DNA from: an uncultured Lachnospiraceae bacterium
GTDB lineage: Bacteria > Bacillota > Clostridia > Lachnospirales > Lachnospiraceae
Direction: 5' to 3'
Assembly: GCA_902783305.1 (NCBI GenBank)
Contig: CACZQU010000406.1
Coordinates: 1 to 10,283 of the forward strand
DNA length: 10,283 nt
Positions 5,535 to 10,283 of this stretch are shown here, piece after piece. The notes under the pieces are model-generated. The model did not search any database, was not told the DNA's origin, and saw nothing but the letters and a program-made list of their open reading frames with translations. How positions within the stretch are numbered: position 1 is the stretch's first letter; each line of letters opens with the position of its first letter. Position numbers and translations under genes: made by a program.

Positions 5535-5860
5535 TATTTATCTTTACTTGCGATTTTAAACAATCTCAAATTATCACTTGTAAATATATGGATCTTTCAT
5601 GGGCATATTGCGATTCTGTAGGACTCTTTGTGGCTTTTTCAGCTTCTTAGTATCCTAAAGGAACGCACGCTAGAAATTGGTGTATTGTCCTTCGCCACCA
5701 CTATTGACGCTAATTTAAGGAAATGTTTCATTGTCCACCCATATGTACACATTCTTTGTTATTGTAAGAAGGAGTAGGAATCGCCGTCCACCACATTTTC
5801 TTTCAGGGTGCCCCTGCATTAACCAGCATGGCTACACTGGCAAACAGAATTATCGTCTTG
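5535..5860. other. Intergenic stretch with no supported gene
   Basis: This A/T-rich stretch lies between the leftward and rightward control regions. A plus-strand frame at 5731-5916 has no ribosome binding site and a composition unlike its neighbours, so it is not called. The octamer TTGYGATT occurs at 5548-5555 and 5608-5615, and also at 5486-5493 outside this stretch, at intervals of 62 and 60 bp. No terminator, tRNA or clear gene remnant is seen. Confidence 0.5.
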
Positions 5861-5928
5861 AAACTTCCCACTTTTCAGGCATGAAAAATTATTTTTCAAA
5901 ACTTCTCATTTTTTAAAACTTCCCACTT
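5861..5928 (+). promoter_or_regulatory. Upstream operator array of the ImmR-like gene (three AAACTTCCCACTT copies)
   Basis: Identical 13-mers AAACTTCCCACTT lie at 5861-5873 and 5916-5928, with a two-mismatch copy at 5899-5911. The third overlaps the -35 hexamer of the promoter at 5927-5955. The most likely binder is the ImmR-like protein encoded directly downstream. Confidence 0.65.
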
Positions 5929-5955
5929 GACAAGATTTAAACGCCATATTATAAT
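5927..5955 (+). promoter_or_regulatory. Consensus sigma-A promoter of the ImmR/ImmA operon
   Basis: TTGACA (5927-5932), 17-bp spacer, TATAAT (5950-5955): a perfect match to both hexamers and to the optimal spacing. Transcription should begin near 5962, giving a leader of about 95 bases before the ATG at 6058. Such a strong promoter makes sense if the product also represses it. Confidence 0.85.
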
Positions 5956-6013
5956 GGCTTCATCCTCTCAATCGGGCAGTTCACATTATAACAATGCATC
6001 CCACTGCTGTCAA

Positions 6014-6068
6014 TCCCACTTTGGGAAGTTAGAAAAATTTTTTAGGAGGTTTCAAAAATGGGAAGTTT
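6014..6068 (+). promoter_or_regulatory. Downstream operator copies, inverted, over the leader and start codon
   Basis: TCCCA-CTT-TGGGA (6014-6026) is a palindrome that contains an inverted AACTTCCCA core (6022-6030). A second inverted copy, 12 of 13 matches, covers the start codon (6056-6068; GGGAAGTTT spans codons 1-4). Together with the upstream copies they bracket the promoter, as expected for looping or roadblock repression. Confidence 0.55.
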
Positions 6069-6504
6069 CGGCCAGAAAATGCAGATACTGCGCATTTCTA
6101 AAAAGATCAGCCAGACGGAACTTGCCGAACGTGTGGGCGTTTCACGGCGCTCCATCTTCGACTATGAAAACGACAATGCAACGCCCCGGAAGAAAATCAT
6201 GCAGAAGATCGCAGATGAGCTTGGCGTCACTGTCACATACCTTACCGACCCGGACGAGGAAGATCCGCAGGCAGGTAAGGTCCGTGAAATGCATGAGGAC
6301 CAGTTACGTAAGGAATTCGGGGAAAGGGCTGTCCGCGAAATGAACGAGATGGCCCAGAAACAGGCTACCTTCTTTGCCGGAGGAGATATTTCCCAAGAGG
6401 ACAAGGATGCTGTTTTTGAAATCATGGCTACTGCTTATTATGCTGCAAAGAAAAGGGCGAGCGAAAAATTTACTCCCCATTCCCGCAAGAAAAAGGATGA
6501 GTAG
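6058..6504 (+). CDS. ImmR-like XRE repressor
   Basis: 148 aa. Residues 5-64 form a Cro/C1-type HTH domain (QILRISKKISQTELAERVGV, RRSIFDYENDNATP, ADELGVTVTYLTD). The C-terminal part, FFAGGDISQEDKDAVFEIM then AYYAAKKRASEKFTP, is the ending I know from prophage repressors encoded just before an ImmA/IrrE protease; in ICEBs1 and related phages that protease cleaves the repressor after DNA damage. AGGAGG lies 8 bases before the ATG. The gene has a consensus promoter and AAACTTCCCACTT-type sites before, within the leader and over its start, so autoregulation is likely. The protease gene follows after 27 bases. Whether this protein also binds the different palindromes at 3360-3419 cannot be told. 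Confidence 0.88.
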   Translation: MGSFGQKMQILRISKKISQTELAERVGVSRRSIFDYENDNATPRKKIMQKIADELGVTVTYLTDPDEEDPQAGKVREMHEDQLRKEFGERAVREMNEMAQKQATFFAGGDISQEDKDAVFEIMATAYYAAKKRASEKFTPHSRKKKDE

Positions 6505-6531
6505 CCATCCAGAATTGAGAGGGGCTTCATT

Positions 6532-7098
6532 ATGATTGTTGATTATATCGGTATTTCCGATGAGGCCAGGAGAATTAAGGCTTATTTCAAAAGCATAAAC
6601 CGAACCATGACCCCTGAGCGGGTTTGTAAGCTCAAAACCAATGAGCTCAATATAGATATTGAACTCATTGAAATGGACTTACCACTCAGCACGAAAGAAT
6701 ACAAAGCGAATTATTCTTATATGAAAAGGCAGCACATCGTCCAATACAATAAGCGGCTTGGGGTTTACAGGGATTCCGCGCTCTACCATGAGGTCGGCCA
6801 CAGGGTGCTCCATTGGAGGGATGCAGATTTCGTCTTCCATATTGACAGTGATACCTACGGGCTGAAAACCATTTATGAGATTGAAGCCACAGTCTTCTCA
6901 GCCGAGATGTCTCTTGATGACGACAAAGTCCTCGCCTGTTTTTTCAACAGGAGATTGACGTTTTTCCAAACAGCCAGGTTTTTTGGCGTTCCGGATGAAA
7001 TCCTCTATTTTAAGTGCAAGATCCTGCAGGCGCGGGGACACAAAATCAACATTCCGATCACTGTCTCCGGCGACTGCATGAAAGGGAAGGATTATTGA
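6532..7098 (+). CDS. ImmA/IrrE-like zinc metalloprotease (anti-repressor)
   Basis: 188 aa. The zinc site HEVGH is at 86-90 (ALYHEVGHRVLHW), and a third ligand is probably E118 in the YEIEATVFSAEM stretch, as in the ImmA/IrrE (DUF955/peptidase M78) family. The C-terminal half (ACFFNRRLTFFQTARFFGVP) fits the helical end in which the protease contacts its substrate. By analogy with ImmA of ICEBs1 it should cut the neighbouring ImmR-like repressor when activated by damage or quorum signals. GAGAGGGG lies 7 bases before the ATG. It is the second gene of the operon and the length is normal for the family. Substrate and trigger are inferred, not shown. Confidence 0.85.
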   Translation: MIVDYIGISDEARRIKAYFKSINRTMTPERVCKLKTNELNIDIELIEMDLPLSTKEYKANYSYMKRQHIVQYNKRLGVYRDSALYHEVGHRVLHWRDADFVFHIDSDTYGLKTIYEIEATVFSAEMSLDDDKVLACFFNRRLTFFQTARFFGVPDEILYFKCKILQARGHKINIPITVSGDCMKGKDY

Positions 7099-7108
7099 GG
7101 AGGTTAAG

Positions 7109-7729
7109 ATGAAGACTTGTGGGCAGTGCATTATCTATGCACCTGATATGTATGGAAAGAACTGTAACGGCTGCTCGGTCAGGGAATATGAAGGAGAAGT
7201 ATCCCCCGACACCATTGCATGCGGCCGGTATATCAGCCGCCAGGAATTCCTGAGCCATTTTTCGCGCAATGAAGAAGGAGAGGTAACCTTTCAGCCAGCC
7301 CGCCCGGAAGATAATTCTGCCTCTTCTCCTGTCCTTCGCTACTGGGCGAAGAACCGCGACATCATCACCGAGGAAGTGATAGGGCTGCTCCCCTACTGCC
7401 CTTCCTGCAACATGATGACGGTTGGAAAAGAGAGGTGTGAATACTGTGGACAGCCGTTCATCATGGACAAACAGGCAGAGCAATTCTTTGCACCAAAGCA
7501 GACAGAAACCGGGGACTGCCCGTTCTGTGGTGCAAAAGGAGCGTATCATTATGTCCGTCACAGCAATGGAAAAGCTGAGAATGGGCGGTGTTCCGTCTGC
7601 GGAACAGTAGTCATGGATTATCCGCACGGGCTTTTAATAGCACAACACGAAGCCGCACATAAAATGTTACACGAATCTGCCCATGAAATATTGGAGAATA
7701 ATTCAGCAGAGGAGGATCGTCATGACTGA
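7109..7729 (+). CDS. Multi-zinc-ribbon-like protein of unknown function
   Basis: 206 aa with three cysteine modules: C4/C7 with C19/C22 (and C38) at the N-terminus, C97/C100 with C110/C113 in the middle, and C137/C140 with C161/C164 near the C-terminus. The last two look like classic zinc ribbons (CPSC..CEYC and CPFC..CSVC). The C-terminus is His/Glu-rich (HEAAHKMLHESAHEILE). GAGGAGG lies 5 bases before the ATG, 10 bases after the protease stop. The end overlaps the next gene by 8 bases (ATGACTGA). Zinc ribbons often bind DNA, RNA or proteins; no family is recognised and the role in the repressor operon is unknown. Confidence 0.75.
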   Translation: MKTCGQCIIYAPDMYGKNCNGCSVREYEGEVSPDTIACGRYISRQEFLSHFSRNEEGEVTFQPARPEDNSASSPVLRYWAKNRDIITEEVIGLLPYCPSCNMMTVGKERCEYCGQPFIMDKQAEQFFAPKQTETGDCPFCGAKGAYHYVRHSNGKAENGRCSVCGTVVMDYPHGLLIAQHEAAHKMLHESAHEILENNSAEEDRHD

Positions 7730-8147
7730 ATTCGAAAGGTGCCTGTATCATGGCAGGAAAGCCAGGAAATTGTCACAGGGTGAAGTGGCAGAAAAGGCCG
7801 GCCTTACCCGGGAGGATATCATCAGCCTGGAAAGCGGAAGGTTCATTTCCCTGGATGATGATACAATCTATAAAATCGCCGCTGTTGTGGATATGGAAAG
7901 CGGGATGTTCCTCTCCATGTACCGGGCGGCATTCCAGCAAGAGTTAAGGAAAGCACACAGCGGTCCTCCTATCAGGAACGGGGCGGCCGATACATCACAG
8001 GTGGAGTCTGTCCATCAGGAATCAGCCCTTTCGCCCGATCTCCTGGTTCTTGGTAAAGCTATCATGGCAATGCCCTCAGATGTGAAAGAAAACCTGGTAG
8101 AAACTATTAGAATGCTGGTGCGAACTGTTTCCATCAGTACAGCTTAG
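7722..8147 (+). CDS. XRE-type HTH protein, last gene of the ImmR operon
   Basis: 141 aa. An HTH domain spans about 4-62 (YHGRKARKLSQGEVAEKAGL, TREDIISLESGRF, then DDTIYKIAAVVDM). A variable linker is followed by a conserved-looking helical tail (LLVLGKAIMAMPSDVKENLVETIRML), which could be an oligomerisation region. The ATG at 7722 is chosen because GAGGAGG lies 6 bases upstream; the longer frame from 7683 would run through the previous gene. The gene overlaps its neighbour by 8 bases, so the two are translationally coupled. The target is unknown. Confidence 0.8.
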   Translation: MTEFERCLYHGRKARKLSQGEVAEKAGLTREDIISLESGRFISLDDDTIYKIAAVVDMESGMFLSMYRAAFQQELRKAHSGPPIRNGAADTSQVESVHQESALSPDLLVLGKAIMAMPSDVKENLVETIRMLVRTVSISTA

Positions 8148-8170
8148 CATACTCACACAATGCTTTTTTT
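8146..8170 (+). terminator. Weak terminator after the ImmR operon
   Basis: AGCAT (8146-8150) and ATGCT (8160-8164) form a 5-bp stem around a 9-nt loop, followed by seven T (8164-8170). The stem is short, so termination would be partial. Confidence 0.35.
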
Positions 8171-8190
8171 AATATAGAAAACTGCAGGGA

Positions 8191-8218
8191 TTGCCCATTT
8201 TCCGACATACCCTATTTA
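8191..8218 (+). promoter_or_regulatory. Possible recA promoter
   Basis: TTGCCC (8191-8196), a 16-bp spacer and TATTTA (8213-8218) are a modest match to sigma-A hexamers, upstream of the SOS-box-like site. No better match was seen in the 150-base gap. Confidence 0.3.
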
Positions 8219-8237
8219 TTTTTTTTCTCTTTTTCCG

Positions 8238-8249
8238 GGACATTCGTTC
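8238..8249. promoter_or_regulatory. LexA/SOS-box-like site before recA
   Basis: GGAC-ATTC-GTTC matches the Gram-positive SOS core GAACN4GTTC at seven of eight fixed positions. Its position, about 50 bases before the recA ATG and downstream of the candidate promoter, fits LexA repression of a damage-response gene. Confidence 0.5.
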
Positions 8250-8297
8250 CTTTTACGAAATAACGGGAGTTTTTCAATCCACAAGAAGGAGGGAGAA

Positions 8298-9437
8298 ATG
8301 GCTACAGATAAAAAAGAAACAAAGCTGACCCCTGAGGAGGAAAAAGCCAGGGCATTGGATGCCGCATTGGCACAGATCGATAAGCAGTTCGGGAAAGGCT
8401 CCATCATGAAACTTGGCGAAAAAACAGCCACTATGATGGTAGATGCCTATCCCACAGGTTCCCTCTCCCTGGACATCGCCCTTGGTATTGGCGGGATCCC
8501 GAAAGGAAGGATCGTCGAGATCTACGGGCCGGAGTCCGGCGGGAAGACAACTCTTGCCCTTCACATGGTTTCTGAAGTACAGAAACGCGGCGGGATCGCA
8601 GGCTTCATCGATGCCGAACACGCCCTTGATCCGGTTTATGCCATGAATATTGGCGTGGACATCGACAACCTCTATATCTCGCAACCGGACAATGGGGAAC
8701 AGGCACTGGAAATTGCTGAGACAATGGTCCGGTCAGGTGCTGTTGATATCATTGTGGTCGATTCAGTCGCCGCCCTTGTCCCGAAAGCTGAAATAGAAGG
8801 GGATATGGGGGATTCCCACGTTGGCCTGCAGGCACGCCTCATGTCCCAGGCGCTCAGAAAGCTCACAGCTGTCGTCAACAACACAAAATGTATCATCGTC
8901 TTCATCAACCAGCTCAGGGAAAAGGTCGGGATCATGTATGGGAATAATGAGACCACAAGCGGAGGACGCGCACTGAAGTTCTATGCTTCCGTCCGGCTGG
9001 ATGTGCGGAAAAACGGCGACTCAATCAAAGCAGGCGGGGAAAACATAGGGAACCATGTGAAAGTAAAAGTCATGAAGAACAAGGTCGCCCCGCCATTCAG
9101 GCAGGCTGAATTCGACATTATTTTCGGGAAGGGAATTTCCATGTCAGGAGATATCCTTGACCTTGCTGCCGACTGCGACGTGGTCAAAAAAAGCGGCGCA
9201 TGGTACGCCTACACCATCGGAGGCAAAGAAGAAAAAATCGGGCAGGGCCGTGAAAACGCCAAACAGTATCTTGAAGCACATCCCGATGTCTGCGCCGAGA
9301 TTGAAGCAAAAGTCCGGAATCATTATGGCATTGGTGGAAATGAAGAAGTCACGGCCAGGGAAGAAACAACCGAAAGCAAGGCTGAGGAAGCAATTAGTGT
9401 GGATGAGGAAGAAGAGGATCTTTTTGCAGTATCATAA
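8298..9437 (+). CDS. recA: RecA recombinase (element-encoded)
   Basis: 379 aa, full length for RecA. It carries Walker A GPESGGKT (77-84), the catalytic Glu in DAEHALDP (E107), Walker [13 protein letters not shown] (D155), loop L1 [20 protein letters not shown] (165-184) and loop L2 [17 protein letters not shown] (214-230). The core should bind single-stranded DNA, form ATP-dependent filaments, pair homologous strands and promote LexA self-cleavage. The C-terminal tail is acidic and extended (EDLFAVS). L2 has Asn where most RecA proteins have Pro (GNPETT). GGAGG lies 5 bases before the ATG, and an SOS-box-like site sits upstream. The neighbouring zinc-ribbon and Y-family polymerase genes suggest a mobile damage-tolerance cassette and a second RecA besides the host's, though only the full genome could prove that. 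Confidence 0.95.
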   Translation: MATDKKETKLTPEEEKARALDAALAQIDKQFGKGSIMKLGEKTATMMVDAYPTGSLSLDIALGIGGIPKGRIVEIYGPESGGKTTLALHMVSEVQKRGGIAGFIDAEHALDPVYAMNIGVDIDNLYISQPDNGEQALEIAETMVRSGAVDIIVVDSVAALVPKAEIEGDMGDSHVGLQARLMSQALRKLTAVVNNTKCIIVFINQLREKVGIMYGNNETTSGGRALKFYASVRLDVRKNGDSIKAGGENIGNHVKVKVMKNKVAPPFRQAEFDIIFGKGISMSGDILDLAADCDVVKKSGAWYAYTIGGKEEKIGQGRENAKQYLEAHPDVCAEIEAKVRNHYGIGGNEEVTAREETTESKAEEAISVDEEEEDLFAVS

Positions 9438-9455
9438 ATGTGGAGGAATATCATA

Positions 9456-9647
9456 ATGAAAATCTGTACATGTGAAGCCTGCAGGTATACTTTCCGGTAC
9501 CCGATCATTATTCCCAGATGTCCGGATTGCGGTAAAGGACCTGTACGGAAAGCGAATAAAGATGAAATCCGTACTTATCTGCGCAACCAGGAAATCATCG
9601 CCGAAGAAATCCGGCTGGGGATTTACGGGGTAAGCGCATCCGTATAA
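9456..9647 (+). CDS. Small zinc-ribbon protein between recA and the Y-family polymerase
   Basis: 63 aa. One zinc ribbon, C6xxC9 and C22xxC25 (CEAC, CPDC), is followed by a basic stretch (GKGPVRKANK) and a helix (EIRTYLRNQEIIAEEIRLG). The start at 9456 is preferred to the ATG at 9438: GGAGG is 9 bases before 9456. It begins 18 bases after the recA stop and ends 21 bases before the polymerase gene, so all three are probably one transcript. The protein may be an adaptor between RecA and the polymerase, or a small regulator; no evidence decides this. Confidence 0.7.
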   Translation: MKICTCEACRYTFRYPIIIPRCPDCGKGPVRKANKDEIRTYLRNQEIIAEEIRLGIYGVSASV

Positions 9648-9668
9648 GTTCTTCCGAGGGGAACCATC

Positions 9669-10283
9669 ATGGATACAAAATCGACGATATCAGGCCAGAA
9701 TAAATTTTTACTTCCGCCGGATCCTCCCGTTTTCTGCGCCATAGACATGAAGTCATATTATGCAAGTGTGGAAGCCGTATCCCGCGGATTGGATCCTCTG
9801 AAATGCAGGCTCCTGGTCGCCGATCCTACCCGTTCCGATGCCACGATCTGCCTTGCGGTTTCTCCCGCGTTAAAGGCGATCGGTGTTCCATCCCGCCCAC
9901 GGCTCTTTGAAGCAAAGAGGGCTATTTCCGATTATGAACGCCGCACCCACACTAAGGTCGATTATATCACAGCAATCCCCCGGATGGCGCTCTATGAGCA
10001 GGTATCCGCACAGATCTATTCCATCCTGCTCCGCTATGCCGCTGCCGAGGACATCCATGTTTACAGTGTGGATGAATCATTCATCTTCTGTACACCTTAT
10101 CTCTCTTTCTACCGCGCTGAGGCCGAAAAGCAGGGTGTCCACCCGGCGCACGTCATGGCTATGACGATGATAAAGGCCGTATTGAAGGAAACCGGAATCA
10201 CCGCCACTGTTGGAATCGGCACGAACCTGTACCTGGCAAAGGTCTGCATGGATATAACAGCCAAAAAAGCTCCTCCCGATAAA
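9669..10283 (+). CDS. UmuC/UvrX-like Y-family translesion polymerase (C-terminus outside the window)
   Basis: 205 codons, open at the right edge. Motif I DMKSYYASVEA (26-36) carries catalytic D26, and SVDES (133-137) carries D135 and E136. GIGTNLYLAK (182-191) is the conserved finger/palm motif of the family. The KSYYASVE spelling is typical of the UmuC/MucB/UvrX branch on Gram-positive plasmids and phages rather than of chromosomal DinB. Such enzymes copy past DNA lesions at the cost of mutations, and UmuC-type polymerases need RecA for activation, which is encoded in the same unit. GAGGGG lies 7 bases before the ATG. The remaining half, with the little-finger domain and any beta-clamp motif, is not visible, and similar proteins are sometimes misannotated as DNA methylases. 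Confidence 0.9.
   Translation, partial: MDTKSTISGQNKFLLPPDPPVFCAIDMKSYYASVEAVSRGLDPLKCRLLVADPTRSDATICLAVSPALKAIGVPSRPRLFEAKRAISDYERRTHTKVDYITAIPRMALYEQVSAQIYSILLRYAAAEDIHVYSVDESFIFCTPYLSFYRAEAEKQGVHPAHVMAMTMIKAVLKETGITATVGIGTNLYLAKVCMDITAKKAPPDK

Noticed and set aside
5731..5916. Plus-strand frame of 61 codons in the central control region.
   Set aside because: It has no ribosome binding site, runs through two of the operator copies and has an odd composition.
1..10283. Search by eye for CRISPR arrays, tRNA or rRNA genes, insertion-sequence ends and attachment sites.
   Set aside because: No regularly spaced repeats with spacers, cloverleaf sequences, transposase genes or paired attachment-like repeats were seen. 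The Cas4-like nuclease belongs to the phage DUF2800 family and does not imply a CRISPR system.

Overview
The window looks like part of a mobile element, most likely a prophage or phage-like integrated element of a Bacillota (Clostridia, Lachnospiraceae-like) host. The reasons are nearly universal AGGAGG-type ribosome binding sites, sigma-A-type promoters, base composition near 50 % GC by eye, an ImmR/ImmA-like repressor-protease pair, a DUF2800 plus DUF2815 early DNA-metabolism pair of the kind found in clostridial phages, and a Gram-positive-type SOS box. No structural, integrase or tRNA genes are visible, so the exact type of element cannot be settled from the window.

Left part (1-3291, all minus strand): an early-type operon read leftward. 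In transcription order it holds two tiny proteins (56 and 66 aa) that share a short motif, an 82 aa acidic protein, a 116 aa coiled-coil protein, a 97 aa protein, a DUF2800 RecB/Cas4-like nuclease with a probable Fe-S cluster, a DUF2815 single-strand-binding-like protein, and the first 24 codons of a further gene. Most junctions overlap or are very short. Two hairpin-plus-T-run terminators lie inside the gene string (2816-2837 and 88-127). The leftward promoter region (about 3320-3420) carries two similar 18-bp operator-like palindromes whose centres are 42 bp apart.

Middle (3470-6057): a small XRE-type repressor gene (3470-3817, minus), then a 3916-4181 stretch without a convincing gene that is rich in inverted repeats on the minus strand and ends in a strong terminator. 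Next is a two-gene leftward unit: a 352 aa coiled-coil/HTH protein with an unrecognised C-terminal domain, and a 75 aa partner. Its promoter (5501-5529) is covered by a 20-bp palindrome. A 587-bp control region (5471-6057) separates the leftward genes from the rightward ones.

Right part (6058-10283, plus strand): an ImmR-like repressor, an ImmA/IrrE-like HEVGH metalloprotease, a 206 aa protein with three Cys-pair modules, and a fourth XRE-type regulator. A perfect-consensus promoter (TTGACA-17-TATAAT, 5927-5955) drives them, flanked by five copies of an AAACTTCCCACTT-like element. Then, behind a likely SOS box, comes a damage-response cassette: a full-length RecA, a 63 aa zinc-ribbon protein and a truncated-by-window UmuC/UvrX-like Y-family polymerase.

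Inferred logic: ImmR-like protein holds the element quiet by autoregulated repression; DNA damage activates the ImmA-like protease and relieves the LexA-type control of the RecA/polymerase cassette; loss of repression at the leftward operators allows the recombination/replication genes to be expressed. The presence of four separate HTH regulators suggests a more layered switch than the classic two-repressor design.
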